Shown: one piece after another, positions 55,084 to 64,000 of the stretch | Position numbering within the stretch: the stretch's first letter is position 1 | Layout: the number at the start of each line of letters is the position of its first letter | DNA from: Acetobacter okinawensis | Lineage (GTDB): Bacteria > Pseudomonadota > Alphaproteobacteria > Acetobacterales > Acetobacteraceae | Direction of reading: 5' to 3' | Length of the DNA stretch: 64,000 nt | Assembly: GCF_002153655.1 (NCBI RefSeq) | Contig: NZ_JOPJ01000001.1 | Location: 62,001 to 126,000, forward strand | Notes under the pieces: model-generated | What the model was told of the DNA's origin: nothing | Database searches by the model: none | Seen by the model: only the letters and a program-made list of their open reading frames with translations | Program-made: the position numbers and the translations under genes

Positions 55084-55956
55084 ATGTCCATGCCAGCCCC
55101 ATCCCACATGACCCGGCTAGAGGGCCGGACCATTATCAAGCTTTCCGGTGCAGACCGCGTCAAGTTCCTTCAGGGACTGGTCACGGCGGATATTGCCAGT
55201 GTGCAGCCCGGGCAGGCGGTATGGGCTGCATGCCTGACCCCACAGGGCCGCTGGCAGGCAGATTTTTTTGCCATTTCCGACCCCGATGACACCTGCCTGC
55301 TGCTGGACTGTGCGACCGAACAGGCCGAAGCCCTGCGGACGCAGCTCATGCGCTTCAGGCTACGTTCGGATGTGCAGATGGAACTGACCGCGCTCTCCAC
55401 CTACGCCGCGTGGGGCAACAGGCCAGATGCCGCAGTGCTTGAAAACGCCATATGCGTTGCAGACCCCAGACTGCCCAATGCCGGATGGCGGCTGATAGAC
55501 CCAGCACCCGGCACCGAGCAGAATGCAACCGAGCGCGACTATGACCTGCACAGGCTGGCCCTTGGCCTGCCCGACGGTATGCAGGACTGCGAGCCCGGCC
55601 GCACACTGGCCGCAGAGGCCAACATGGACCTGCTCGGTGGCATTGCATGGAAAAAAGGATGTTACATGGGGCAGGAAGTCACGGCCCGCATGCACTACCG
55701 CACCCTGCTCAAACGCCGCCTTATGCCCATTGCCAGCACGGCACCACTCCCCGTGCCCGGCGCGCCCATTCTGCACGGCACGCAGGAGGTTGGCATCCTG
55801 CGCTCCTCGCGCGATCATATCGGGCTGGCGCTGCTCAAGGTGGACATGGCAGACAAGACCCTGACATGCCTTGGCCATAACGTGGTTGCCCGCCCACCCG
55901 CGTGGCTGCTACCTGCCCTTGGCACCCCACCAGAACCCACCACCACACCGGACTGA
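55084..55956 (+). CDS. ygfZ: YgfZ/GcvT-like folate-binding protein (Fe-S assembly)
   Basis: A 290-residue tetrahydrofolate-dependent protein that supports maturation of certain [4Fe-4S] enzymes. The family signature with the essential Cys is KKGCYMGQEVTARM at about residue 192. The N-terminal RLEGRTIIKLSGADRVKFLQGLVTADI and LTPQGRWQADF are also typical. The ATG at 55084 has a start close to the family norm; an earlier in-frame ATG at 54934 overlaps the GT9 gene and is not used. hisI follows after three bases. Confidence 0.93.
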   Translation: MSMPAPSHMTRLEGRTIIKLSGADRVKFLQGLVTADIASVQPGQAVWAACLTPQGRWQADFFAISDPDDTCLLLDCATEQAEALRTQLMRFRLRSDVQMELTALSTYAAWGNRPDAAVLENAICVADPRLPNAGWRLIDPAPGTEQNATERDYDLHRLALGLPDGMQDCEPGRTLAAEANMDLLGGIAWKKGCYMGQEVTARMHYRTLLKRRLMPIASTAPLPVPGAPILHGTQEVGILRSSRDHIGLALLKVDMADKTLTCLGHNVVARPPAWLLPALGTPPEPTTTPD

Positions 55957-55959
55957 ACC

Positions 55960-56379
55960 ATGACCTACACCGCCCCCGATGCCGCAACGCTTGATGCCAT
56001 GCTCAGCACGGTCAAATACGACGCCTCCGGCCTGATTGCCGCCATTGCCCAGCAGCACGACACGGGCGAAGTGTTGATGATTGCATGGATGAACGCCGAG
56101 GCCCTGCGGGAAACACTGGAAAACGGGCGTGTCTGTTACTATTCACGCAGCCGCAAAAAGCTCTGGCGCAAGGGCGAAACATCCGGCCAGATCCAGCACC
56201 TGAAGGAAGCACGGCTGGATTGCGATGCCGATGCCGTTCTACTGCTGGTCGAGCAGATTGGCGTTGCCTGCCACACCGGCCGCAGGAGCTGTTTTTACCG
56301 CGCCTTTACCCCCACCGGCCTTGTTGAACTGACAAAGCCCGAAATTGACCCCGCCAAACTCTACCACACCCACGGCTAG
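55960..56379 (+). CDS. hisI: Phosphoribosyl-AMP cyclohydrolase
   Basis: Opens the purine ring of PR-AMP in histidine synthesis. The 139-residue stand-alone form (no fused HisE) has MIAWMNAEALRETLENGRVCYYSRSRKKLWRKGETSG, the metal-binding DCDADAVLLLVEQ and ACHTGRRSCFYR. It starts three bases after ygfZ and its end overlaps the convergent lpxB by four bases. No other his genes are in the window. Confidence 0.96.
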   Translation: MTYTAPDAATLDAMLSTVKYDASGLIAAIAQQHDTGEVLMIAWMNAEALRETLENGRVCYYSRSRKKLWRKGETSGQIQHLKEARLDCDADAVLLLVEQIGVACHTGRRSCFYRAFTPTGLVELTKPEIDPAKLYHTHG

Positions 56380-57566
56380 GGAGCGGGCCGAGCGCTCCCC
56401 TGCGCTGCCAGCAGGTCCAGCACGGCACTGGCCGCAGCATCTGCTGGCAAAACACCCCCCGGCCCTTCCAGCCCATGCAGGACCGAAGCAAAGGCCGTAC
56501 GCTGGGCCTGTGCTGCTGCGGGGTTATCAAACAGTCTGCGCACTTCACACGCCAGCACGTCTGGTGCGCAGTTTTCTTGCAATAATTCAGGAACAACCTT
56601 GCGCCCCGCCAGCAGGTTGACCATGGCCACATAAGGCACACGGATAAGCCTGCGTGCCATAAACGCCGTAATCGGATTAACCCTGTAGGTCACGGCCATG
56701 GGTACGCCCGCCAGCGCCAGTTCCAGCGTGGAGGTGCCCGACTTGGTCAAGGCGGCCCCCGCAGCGGCAAACGCATCGTGCTTGTCCTGCACATCGGTCA
56801 CAATAACCGGGCGTACAGGCCAGTCCTGTACCGCCCGCTCCACAGTAGCCGCCACTACGGGGGAGACGGGCACAACCGGCACCACATCGGGCATACTGGC
56901 GCGCAGCAGGGCCAGCATACGCCCGAACACCGGCAGCAGGCGCGGCACCTCCGAGCGGCGGCTGCCGGGCATAAGCACCAGCACACGAGCCCCCTCCGCC
57001 ACCCCGTGGCGCGCCCTGAACCGGGCTGCATCCCCCTCCTGCGCACCCGATTGCAGGACCGGGTGGCCCACAAAGCGGGTTTTTAGCCCATGTGCGCCAA
57101 AAAACTTTTCCTCAAACGGCAGCAGGCACAGCAGCTCATCCCATAGTCCGGGGAATTTGCGCACGCGCTTCTGCCGCCATGCCCAGACCTGCGGCGCCAC
57201 ATAATGCACCCGCAAAACGCCCATGCCCGCAATCCGCCGTAACAGGCGCAGGGCAAAGCCGGGGCTATCTATGGTTATGACCAGATCGGGCTTGTGGGCG
57301 GCAATGTCCGCCACCGCCTGATCGAGCCTGCGCGCAAGCTGGCGCACACGCGGCAGAATTTCCACCAGCCCCATGACCGCAAGGTCACGCATGGGAAAGA
57401 GGCTCTCAAACCCCACCTCCACCATGCGCGGACCACCCACCCCCGCAAAGCGGATATGCGGGTTACGCGCACGCAGGGCGAGCATAAGACGCGCGCCCAG
57501 CACGTCTCCACTCGCCTCTCCGGCCAGTATCCATATCAGGGGGGATGAGGGAGAAAGACCAACCAT
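56376..57566 (-). CDS. lpxB: Lipid-A-disaccharide synthase
   Basis: Joins UDP-diacylglucosamine and lipid X to form the lipid A disaccharide, at the inner membrane. Family motifs: ILAGEASGDVLGARLM at the N-terminus, AGVGGPRMVEVGFESLFPM, ITIDSPGFALRLLRRI, HYVAPQVWAWRQKRVRKF and the C-terminal LTKSGTSTLELALAGVPMAVTYR. 396 residues. Other lpx genes are not present here, so lpxB is separated from the usual lpxD-fabZ-lpxA cluster. Confidence 0.96.
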   Translation of the reverse strand: MVGLSPSSPLIWILAGEASGDVLGARLMLALRARNPHIRFAGVGGPRMVEVGFESLFPMRDLAVMGLVEILPRVRQLARRLDQAVADIAAHKPDLVITIDSPGFALRLLRRIAGMGVLRVHYVAPQVWAWRQKRVRKFPGLWDELLCLLPFEEKFFGAHGLKTRFVGHPVLQSGAQEGDAARFRARHGVAEGARVLVLMPGSRRSEVPRLLPVFGRMLALLRASMPDVVPVVPVSPVVAATVERAVQDWPVRPVIVTDVQDKHDAFAAAGAALTKSGTSTLELALAGVPMAVTYRVNPITAFMARRLIRVPYVAMVNLLAGRKVVPELLQENCAPDVLACEVRRLFDNPAAAQAQRTAFASVLHGLEGPGGVLPADAAASAVLDLLAAQGSARPAP

Positions 57567-57679
57567 AATCCGTGCACCTAGAACACAACGCCCGCACCAC
57601 CATTCCGGCCAGGGAGGGGATGCGCAAGCCGTGATGCGAAAAGAAAAACCTTTCCGCCCATAAAAAGTCCGGTTTATGC

Positions 57680-59185
57680 GTGGAGCACCAGACCCTAAAC
57701 CCCATCATACAGGATATTGTCCGCCTCGTGAGTGTTCAGCAGTATATGCGTGAGTGGACGGAACAGCCCGTCCGCAACGTTCTGGCCGGCATGGTCGGCA
57801 CTTTTGCCCTTATTCCCGAAGTCATTGCTTTTTCCTACGCTGCGGGAGTCGCGCCAGAAGTGGGGCTTTTTGCCTCGTTTGTCATCAGCATTGCCATTGC
57901 CATAACCGGGGGCAGGCCGGGCATGATCTCGGGGGCGGCGGGCTCGGTTGCACTGGTTGCGGCAGATCTGGTGCATGGGCACGGCTTGCAATACCTGCTG
58001 CTGGCTACTCTGCTGGCGGGAGCTTTTCAGGTCCTGTTTGGCCTGCTGCGGCTCCAGAGCATGATGCGCTTTGTCTCGCGCGAGGTGGAGACGGGGTTTG
58101 TCAACGCGCTGGCTATCCTGATTTTTTCTGCCCAGATTCCACAGATGCTGCACGTCACATGGCACACCTACGCCCTGATCGCCCTTGGTCTGGCCATTGT
58201 CTACCTGCTGCCACGCCTGACCACGGCCATTCCCTCCCCCCTGATCTGCATTGTGGTGCTGACGGGGGTCAGTTTGGCCGTACCCATGCCCATCCATGTT
58301 GTGGCTGACCTTGGCGCACTGCCCACCGGCCTGCCAAGCCTGAGCCTGCCCCACCTCCCCCTGACATGGAACACCCTACAGATTGTGCTGCCCTACGCCT
58401 TTGCCATGGCCATGGTCGGCCTGCTGGAGTCACTCATGACCGCAGCAGTTGTAGATGAGCTGACAGACACCCACTCCAACAAGCGCATGGAGTGCACGGG
58501 ACTTGGTATTTCCAACATTCTTGTTGGCCTGTTTGGCGGCATGGCAGGCTGCGGCATGATCGGCCAGACCGTGGGCAACCTGCGCTATGGTGGGCGCGGT
58601 CGGCTGTCCACCTTTACGGCGGGGGCCTTTTTGCTGTTGCTGCTGGTGGTCCTGCACCGCTTTGTTGCACAGGTGCCTGTGGCAGCCCTTGTGGCTATTA
58701 TGATTATGGTGTCCGTCAGCACGTTCTCCTGGTCCTCCGTGCGTGAGGTCGTGCGCCACCCCAAGCTGGCCTCCACGGTCATGCTGGCAACCGTTGTTGT
58801 GGTGGTGCTCACGCATGATCTGGCGGCGGGCGTGGCCTGTGGTGTGCTGCTCAACGGGCTGTTCTTCTCGTTTCAGGTCATGGCGCTGGTGCAGGTCAGC
58901 ACGCAGGATGCACCCGATGGCACCACCCGCACCTATGGCGTGCATGGCCAGCTCTTTTTTGCCTCAACCAGTGTGCTGACAGATAGCGTGGATTTTCAGG
59001 CCCCGGCCACACACGTGGTGATTGATCTGGCCGACGCCCATCTGTGGGACATCAGCGCGGCCAGCACTCTTGAAAAAACCGTGACACGGCTTGAAAAACG
59101 CGGAAAAACCGTCAGCATCATCAATGCAGATGCCCGCGCGGCAAAACTGCTGGCAACGCTTGGCCACCCCGGCCTGCTGGCCTGA
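57680..59185 (+). CDS. SulP family anion transporter with STAS domain
   Basis: A 501-residue SLC26/SulP transporter. The membrane part has the early block [39 protein letters not shown] and the family-typical [40 protein letters not shown] short C-terminal STAS domain follows ([38 protein letters not shown]). Sulfate, bicarbonate or another anion is possible. The open frame starts at a GTG at 57680; the first Met is at 57746 (MREWTEQPV), so the start is uncertain. Divergent from lpxB. Confidence 0.86.
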   Translation: MEHQTLNPIIQDIVRLVSVQQYMREWTEQPVRNVLAGMVGTFALIPEVIAFSYAAGVAPEVGLFASFVISIAIAITGGRPGMISGAAGSVALVAADLVHGHGLQYLLLATLLAGAFQVLFGLLRLQSMMRFVSREVETGFVNALAILIFSAQIPQMLHVTWHTYALIALGLAIVYLLPRLTTAIPSPLICIVVLTGVSLAVPMPIHVVADLGALPTGLPSLSLPHLPLTWNTLQIVLPYAFAMAMVGLLESLMTAAVVDELTDTHSNKRMECTGLGISNILVGLFGGMAGCGMIGQTVGNLRYGGRGRLSTFTAGAFLLLLLVVLHRFVAQVPVAALVAIMIMVSVSTFSWSSVREVVRHPKLASTVMLATVVVVVLTHDLAAGVACGVLLNGLFFSFQVMALVQVSTQDAPDGTTRTYGVHGQLFFASTSVLTDSVDFQAPATHVVIDLADAHLWDISAASTLEKTVTRLEKRGKTVSIINADARAAKLLATLGHPGLLA

Positions 59186-59284
59186 ACGGGCAAGGCCTGC
59201 AACAAAAAAACGGTCTTAACCTTGCCATAGCATCGGGCATTCTATTCATTACGATACAAAAACAGACTAGGAGATTCCGGAACC

Positions 59285-60160
59285 ATGAGCACAGCACAGA
59301 CAATCGGTTTTATCGGTTTTGGCGCAATGGCCAGCCGCATGGCCATCAACCTGAAAAAAGCCGGGTTTGCGACCGTAGCCTACACACCCTCCGGCAAAGG
59401 GGGAGATGACCATACCGCCTTTTTGCCCAGCCCGGCGGATGTGGCCAAAACAGCGGATATTGTTCTTGTCTGCGTTCCTGATGACGCAGCCCTGTCCGCC
59501 AGCATGTATGGGCCGCAGGGCGCACTTGCAGGCATGCCCGAAGGCGGGCTGCTGCTGAACACAAGTTCCATCTCCCCCGAAGCCGCACAGACACTGCTTG
59601 ATGCGGGTGAAAAGCAGAAGATCAGCGTTGTGGACTGTCCCGTCTCAGGCAGCACACCCGAGGCAGACAGCGCTAATCTGGTTGTGCTCGCAGGTGGCAG
59701 TGAGGAAGAGATGGCCCGCGCCAAACCCGTGTTTGACGCCATTGGCCGCCTGACCATCCATGCTGGTCCCGCAGGCTCTGGCGCGCGGCTCAAGCTGGTG
59801 ATCAACGGCATTATGGGGGCTGGGCTGGCTGCTGTGGCCGAGGGCATTGCCTATGGGCTGGCCGCAGGGCTGGACCGCTCCATGCTGTTTGACGCACTGG
59901 ACGAAATGGCCGTGATCTCCCCCCACCACAAGCGCAAGATCAAAATGGCCAAAGCGGGTGATTTTTCACCCCAGTTCCCCACCCGGCTGATGCAAAAGGA
60001 TATGCGCCTGCTTATGAATGCCTGTGCGCGTCTGGCAGTCCCCACCCCCACCATGGCGGCCGTCACGCAGCAGCTCTCCCTGACCCGCCGCGCCGCAGCA
60101 GATGCCGATTATTCGGCCCTGATCGGGGTGATGGAAAACATTGTCGCCAACGATCCGTAA
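59285..60160 (+). CDS. NAD(P)-dependent beta-hydroxyacid dehydrogenase
   Basis: A 291-residue member of the 3-hydroxyisobutyrate/tartronate-semialdehyde reductase family. Rossmann motif GFIGFGAMASRMAINLKKAGF, substrate-site VDCPVSGSTPEADSANLVVLAGG, and the catalytic Lys region GSGARLKLVINGIMGA. The substrate (hydroxyisobutyrate, tartronate semialdehyde, gamma-hydroxybutyrate type) is not fixed by sequence. It has an AGGAGA ribosome site before the ATG and stands alone, convergent with the squalene-synthase-like gene. Confidence 0.9.
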   Translation: MSTAQTIGFIGFGAMASRMAINLKKAGFATVAYTPSGKGGDDHTAFLPSPADVAKTADIVLVCVPDDAALSASMYGPQGALAGMPEGGLLLNTSSISPEAAQTLLDAGEKQKISVVDCPVSGSTPEADSANLVVLAGGSEEEMARAKPVFDAIGRLTIHAGPAGSGARLKLVINGIMGAGLAAVAEGIAYGLAAGLDRSMLFDALDEMAVISPHHKRKIKMAKAGDFSPQFPTRLMQKDMRLLMNACARLAVPTPTMAAVTQQLSLTRRAAADADYSALIGVMENIVANDP

Positions 60161-60180
60161 GGGCTGGCCCTTCTTACGGT

Positions 60181-60951
60181 TCAGCCCCGCTCAAAGGCGC
60201 GCAGGGCCATCAGCCCGTGCCACATGACCCTTGCCCTGTCGCCCAGCCCTCTGGGTTGGGCGGCCTGTGTGCTCCCACGCAGCAGGTCCCGCCGCGCCAG
60301 TACAGCAGGCAGGGCTGCAAGCCGCGGGGCTGGGGGCAGCCCTGACCAGTCCAGCGCTGCAAGCCATGCCTGCCCATGCTGCCTGAGCGCCTCCCCCCCC
60401 TGTGGGCAGACAAAGCGGCCTGACTGCTGGAGTGCTGGCCAGTGCCGCAGCATGGCGCCCGCACCATAGGCCATGCCGCATGCCTCCAGCCTGAGCAGGA
60501 TTGCTGCGTCTTCCACCCCCAGCAGTTCGCCCACTGCGCGTTGCAGCGCACCGGCTCCATCACGCATCATGCTCTGCCATGCGACGGGGTCACGCGGGCC
60601 ACTCAACTCGCTCTCGCAAGAGTGAACAAGGCGGAGCAGCGTATTCTGCCGGGCCTGCCCGCACGCCACCATATCCAGCAAAAAAGGTGCCAGAACATGC
60701 TCTGGCGGGCGTGTCTGCTCCAGCACCTCGCGCCACCATTGCAGGCGGATCAGCCCGGCCATTGGCCCGGCAACCGCAGCCGAGCGGGCCGGGGCCAGCG
60801 CGCGAATCAGCTCATTATGGAACGCCAGCAGCACCAGCCCCCCGCTCTGGGCGGAAGCAGGCAGAAAACGCATACAGAGCAGCCTGTCCACGTCCCCTTC
60901 CGCCAGCCGCACCAATGCCTGCATATCACTGGGGGAGAGGGGAATGTTCAT
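60181..60951 (-). CDS. Squalene/phytoene synthase family protein (NDUFAF6-like)
   Basis: A 256-residue protein with the all-helical squalene/phytoene synthase fold pattern. Where true synthases have the first Asp-rich motif (DxxxD) it has FHNELIRA, and no second DxxxD is seen near AGALQRAVGELLG. The LIRLQWWREVLEQ segment is shared with NDUFAF6, a complex I assembly factor, and its bacterial relatives. So it is probably not a terpenoid synthase. ATG 60951 (MNIPLSPSDMQALVRLAEG) is chosen; an ATG at 61005 is possible. It is divergent from sodB. Confidence 0.75.
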   Translation of the reverse strand: MNIPLSPSDMQALVRLAEGDVDRLLCMRFLPASAQSGGLVLLAFHNELIRALAPARSAAVAGPMAGLIRLQWWREVLEQTRPPEHVLAPFLLDMVACGQARQNTLLRLVHSCESELSGPRDPVAWQSMMRDGAGALQRAVGELLGVEDAAILLRLEACGMAYGAGAMLRHWPALQQSGRFVCPQGGEALRQHGQAWLAALDWSGLPPAPRLAALPAVLARRDLLRGSTQAAQPRGLGDRARVMWHGLMALRAFERG

Positions 60952-61192
60952 GGCTGTATCCTGTTGCTCTGGCCGGGGGCATGTTGCAAATTCATGCCGT
61001 TTCATGCGTAATGCACATATAGCTTTCCTTACGGACTGCCGCGCCACCCCACCCCCACCAGCAGGGCAAGTTTCCGTGAGCAAGGGAAAGAGACAGCGGC
61101 CCAAACCGTTGCCTTTGTGCCATATGGCGCACCCATAGCTCTGGACAGGCGCGTTTTTTAACACGCCCTGCTTTATATGACGGAGTTATGTC

Positions 61193-61801
61193 ATGGCTTT
61201 TGAACTGCCAACCCTCCCCTACGCACCCAATGCTCTGGCCGCCCGTGGCATGTGCCAGGAAACACTCGAGTTCCACCACGGCAAGCACCATCTGGCCTAC
61301 GTCAACACCCTGAACACGCTGCTTGAAGGCAAGCCTGAGCTTGCTGGCAAGTCCCTTGAAGAGATCATTCTCGCAGCCCACGGCAAGGCTGATCTGACCG
61401 GCCTGTTCAACAACGCTGGCCAGCATTGGAACCACTCGTTCTTCTGGAACAGCCTGTCCACCTCCGGTGGTGCCATGCCCGAAAAACTGGGCGCAAAAAT
61501 TACCGCCGACTTCGGCAGCATCGACACCTTCAAGGACGAATTCCGCAAGGCCGCCATCTCCCAGTTCGGGTCTGGCTGGGCATGGCTGGTTCTGGGCAAG
61601 GATGGCAAGCTGGCCATTACCAAAACCCCCAACGGCACCAACCCGCTGGCCGAAGGTCAGGGTACGGCCCTGCTGACCGCCGACGTGTGGGAACACTCCT
61701 ACTATCTGGACTTCCGCAACCGTCGTCCCGACTACATCACCAACTTCCTCGACAAGCTGGCAAACTACGAATTTGCAGAAGCCCAGTTGAACGCGGCCTG
61801 A
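61193..61801 (+). CDS. sodB: Superoxide dismutase (iron type)
   Basis: Converts superoxide to oxygen and peroxide. The 202-residue enzyme has metal ligands His28 (EFHHGKHH), His81 (GQHWNHSFFW), Asp164 and His168 (DVWEHSYYLDFRN). Gln77 in NNAGQHW is at the position found in iron-type enzymes, so iron is the probable metal. No signal peptide, therefore cytoplasmic. A GGAG-type ribosome site precedes the ATG and a strong terminator follows. Confidence 0.95.
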   Translation: MAFELPTLPYAPNALAARGMCQETLEFHHGKHHLAYVNTLNTLLEGKPELAGKSLEEIILAAHGKADLTGLFNNAGQHWNHSFFWNSLSTSGGAMPEKLGAKITADFGSIDTFKDEFRKAAISQFGSGWAWLVLGKDGKLAITKTPNGTNPLAEGQGTALLTADVWEHSYYLDFRNRRPDYITNFLDKLANYEFAEAQLNAA

Positions 61802-61835
61802 GTGTAAAGCCCGGCCAACCCGGCCCGGCGCGGAC

Positions 61836-61870
61836 AAAGGCGAAGCTCCCTTGCGGGCTTCGCCTTTTTT
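61836..61870 (+). terminator. Rho-independent terminator after sodB
   Basis: Stem AAGGCGAAGC / GCTTCGCCTT with a ten-base loop, followed by T6. Confidence 0.9.
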
Positions 61871-61913
61871 CATATCCGCCATTCCGCACAGTGTGCGGCT
61901 TATGCACACACCC

Positions 61914-61946
61914 CCCCTTGACTGTGCTCCGGGGCCTTCCAATCTT
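61914..61946 (+). promoter_or_regulatory. Possible RpoH-type (heat-shock) promoter of clpB
   Basis: CCCTTGACT at the -35 position and CTTCCAATCTT at the -10 position, separated by about 14 bases and about 100 bases before the clpB start. It resembles the alphaproteobacterial sigma-32 pattern (CTTG, then C/T-rich TATNT), but the -10 match is partial. Confidence 0.4.
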
Positions 61947-62042
61947 AGAACTGTCAACACGACAGACCCTGCCCTCCGTTGCCGCAAAGCGGGACGGGGC
62001 TCGGCCTTCAGTCGCCTACCATAAAGGGACAAGAGGGATATT

Positions 62043-64000
62043 ATGGATATTACAAAATTTACCGAACGCTCACGCGGTTTTCTGCAGGCGGCACAGACCA
62101 TTGCCCTGCGTGACTTTAACCAGCAGCTTACCCCCGAACACCTGCTTAAAGCCCTGCTTGATGATGAGGAAGGTGCCGCATCGGCCCTGATCCGCGCAGC
62201 CGGCGGCAACCCCGATGGCGTGCGCGCCGCAAACGAGCAGGCTTTGGCCAAACTGCCCAAAGTGCAGGGCGGCGGCGCAGGCCAGCCCGCGGCAACCCCC
62301 GACCTGGTGCGGGCTCTGGATTCCGCTGAGCAGATCGCACAAAAAGCGGGGGACAGCTTTGTTGCTCAGGACCGCCTGCTGGCAGCCTTGGCCGCAACCG
62401 ACAGCCCGGCTGGTCAGGCGCTCAAAAACAATGGCGCCACCCCGGACGCGCTGGACAAGGCCATTACCACCATCCGCAAAGGGCGCACTGTGACCAGTGA
62501 AAACGCTGAGGCCAATTTTGATGCGCTCAAAAAATACGCACGGGATGTGACCGAGGTCGCCCAGCAGGGCAAGCTCGACCCGGTCATTGGCCGGGATGAG
62601 GAAATCCGCCGCGCCATTCAGGTTCTGGCACGGCGCAGCAAGAACAACCCCGTGCTTATTGGCGAACCCGGTGTGGGCAAAACCGCCATTGTGGAAGGAC
62701 TGGCCCAGCGTATTGTCAATGGTGACGTGCCTGAAGCGCTCAAGAACAAAAAGCTCCTCTCGCTCGACATGGGCGCACTGGTGGCTGGCGCCAAATACCG
62801 TGGCGAGTTTGAAGAACGCTTAAAAGCCGTGCTCAAGGAAATTGAGACCGCCGAAGGTCAGGTGATCCTGTTTATTGATGAAATGCACACGCTGGTTGGC
62901 GCAGGCCGAACCGATGGTGCAATGGATGCCTCCAACCTGATCAAACCTGAACTGGCCCGTGGCACGCTGCACTGCATTGGTGCGACCACGCTGGACGAAT
63001 ACCGCAAGTATATTGAAAAAGATGCGGCTCTCGCCCGGCGTTTCCAGCCCGTTTATGTGGGCGAGCCCTCAGTGCCCGACACAATTTCCATCCTGCGCGG
63101 GATCAAGGAAAAATACGAACTCCATCACGGTGTGCGTATTACCGATGGCGCACTTGTGGCCGCTGCCACCCTGTCCAACCGCTACATTACCGACCGCTTC
63201 CTGCCCGATAAGGCCATTGACCTGATTGACGAAGCCGCAAGTCGGCTGCGCATGCAGATCGACAGCAAGCCCGAAGAGCTGGACGAACTGGACCGGCGCA
63301 TTATCCAGCTCAAGATCGAGCGTGAAGCCCTGCGCAAGGAAGATGACACCGCAAGCAAGGACAGGCTGGAATCTGTTGAGGTTGAACTGGCTGATCTGGA
63401 GGAAAAATCCAACACGCTCAGCGCAACATGGCATGCAGAAAAAGACCGTGTGCATGCCGTGCAGAAGTTGCAGGAGCAGCTTGATCAGGCCCGCTCCGAT
63501 GTGGAGGTGGCCCAGCGTAAGGGCGACCTGCAACGCGCATCCGAGTTGATGTACGGTGTGATCCCCAACCTGCAAAGCCAGATTGCCGCAGCCCAGCAGA
63601 CGGAAGAAAAAGAAGCCAAAAACGCCAGCCTCGTCTCCGAAGCGGTGACGGATCAGGGCATTGCCTCCGTTGTCTCCCGCTGGACGGGCGTGCCGGTGGA
63701 CCGGATGCTGGAGGGTGAACGCGCCAAGCTCCTGCGCATGGAGGACGAACTGCGCAAGTCGGTTGTGGGGCAGGAGCCTGCCCTGCGCGCCGTGGCCAAT
63801 GCAGTGCGCCGTGCCCGCGCAGGTTTGCAGGACCCCAACCGCCCGATTGGGTCGTTCCTGTTCCTTGGCCCCACGGGCGTTGGCAAAACGGAGCTGACCA
63901 AAGCACTGGCCCGCTTCCTGTTTGATGATGACAAGGCCCTGCTGCGGATTGACATGAGCGAGTTCATGGAAAAACACGCAGTGGCACGTCTGATTGGCGC
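62043..64000 (+). CDS. clpB: Disaggregase ClpB (5' part, cut by window end)
   Basis: Hsp100 ATPase that with DnaK rescues aggregated proteins. The first about 652 of the usual about 860 residues are present. The N-domain starts [24 protein letters not shown]1 has Walker A GEPGVGKT near residue 206 and Walker [10 protein letters not shown]; the coiled-coil M domain is at about 400-520. NBD2 starts with Walker A GPTGVGKT near residue 609. The reading frame is open to the last base (ending HAVARLIGA). ATG 62043; a heat-shock-like promoter is upstream. Confidence 0.96.
   Translation, partial: MDITKFTERSRGFLQAAQTIALRDFNQQLTPEHLLKALLDDEEGAASALIRAAGGNPDGVRAANEQALAKLPKVQGGGAGQPAATPDLVRALDSAEQIAQKAGDSFVAQDRLLAALAATDSPAGQALKNNGATPDALDKAITTIRKGRTVTSENAEANFDALKKYARDVTEVAQQGKLDPVIGRDEEIRRAIQVLARRSKNNPVLIGEPGVGKTAIVEGLAQRIVNGDVPEALKNKKLLSLDMGALVAGAKYRGEFEERLKAVLKEIETAEGQVILFIDEMHTLVGAGRTDGAMDASNLIKPELARGTLHCIGATTLDEYRKYIEKDAALARRFQPVYVGEPSVPDTISILRGIKEKYELHHGVRITDGALVAAATLSNRYITDRFLPDKAIDLIDEAASRLRMQIDSKPEELDELDRRIIQLKIEREALRKEDDTASKDRLESVEVELADLEEKSNTLSATWHAEKDRVHAVQKLQEQLDQARSDVEVAQRKGDLQRASELMYGVIPNLQSQIAAAQQTEEKEAKNASLVSEAVTDQGIASVVSRWTGVPVDRMLEGERAKLLRMEDELRKSVVGQEPALRAVANAVRRARAGLQDPNRPIGSFLFLGPTGVGKTELTKALARFLFDDDKALLRIDMSEFMEKHAVARLIG

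Noticed and set aside
60992-62260. 422-codon minus-strand open frame covering sodB and the start of clpB
   Set aside because: Antisense to sodB and clpB and crossing two regulatory regions, including the sodB terminator; no protein family features.
1-64000. Search for CRISPR arrays, transposases, integrases, phage genes and toxin-antitoxin pairs
   Set aside because: No regularly spaced repeats, no transposase or integrase motifs and no att-like duplication at the tRNA-Pro were seen. The window appears to be core chromosome.

Overview
The window reads as a continuous piece of an alphaproteobacterial chromosome, most likely from an acetic acid bacterium (Acetobacteraceae, Acetobacter or a close relative). 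This placement is an inference. It rests on the GC-rich, strongly biased codon use, on alphaproteobacterial families (COQ9, ATP12, MucR/Ros, class II glutamate-cysteine ligase, a PetP/PetR pair) and on gene order (yceD-rpmF-plsX-fabH-ihfA-merR; ffh-rpsP-rimM-trmD-rplS followed by leuCDB; yfgM-bamB-der). I see about 60 protein genes, one tRNA-Pro(GGG), no rRNA, no insertion sequence, no prophage and no CRISPR array. Genes are packed tightly with many stop/start overlaps. The only long gene-free stretch is AT-rich DNA in front of a mucR-like gene (about 14990-15407).

Layout. 1-5.2 kb: thrC, an M16 processing peptidase, pmbA/tldE and a Tim44-like membrane protein. 5.2-7.6 kb (minus): a three-gene relic of a cytochrome c oxidase operon, made of a degenerate oxidase subunit I, ctaB (heme O synthase) and a 45-codon CoxF-like gene. 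7.8-12.8 kb (minus): phospholipid N-methyltransferase, gshB, two glycosyltransferases and an Lrp regulator. 13-16.3 kb (plus): trxB, a LysR regulator, a MucR-like regulator and ihfB. 16.3-19.2 kb (minus): a DUF4130-UdgX fusion and murJ. 19.4-24.9 kb: an AI-2E/PerM-type permease, tRNA-Pro, then the merR-ihfA-fabH-plsX-rpmF-yceD block. 25-30 kb: bamE, then an envZ-petR-petP-coq9-def operon and rpsU. 30-37 kb (minus): leuB-leuD-leuC and the ffh/ribosomal/tRNA-methylase operon. 37-45 kb (minus): a Spy/LTXXQ protein, ATP12, AsmA, RluC-type pseudouridine synthase, RarA, LolA and UbiA. 45-49.7 kb: rsmE, gshA, a GT4 glycosyltransferase and a DHA2 efflux pump. 49.8-54 kb (minus): der, bamB, a YfgM-like protein and a small secreted protein. 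54-60 kb: a GT9 glycosyltransferase, ygfZ, hisI, lpxB, a SulP transporter and a beta-hydroxyacid dehydrogenase. 60-64 kb: a squalene/phytoene-synthase-like (NDUFAF6-like) protein, Fe superoxide dismutase and the 5' two-thirds of clpB, cut by the window end.

Most of the window is core housekeeping: translation, cell envelope (BamB, BamE, LolA, LpxB, MurJ, AsmA), glutathione synthesis (gshA and gshB), leucine synthesis, fatty acid/phospholipid initiation and quinone synthesis. The most unusual item is the gene at 6356-7624. Its protein still aligns to heme-copper oxidase subunit I across most of its length. It has lost the CuB histidines, the cross-linked tyrosine and the high-spin heme ligand, yet appears to keep both low-spin heme histidines, and it is still an intact ORF overlapped with ctaB. 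It looks like an oxidase core that was kept after losing oxygen-reduction chemistry. Secondary points of interest are the DUF4130-UdgX fusion, a 22-bp perfect palindrome ahead of the LysR gene, and a Tat-type lipoprotein signal on the BamB homologue.
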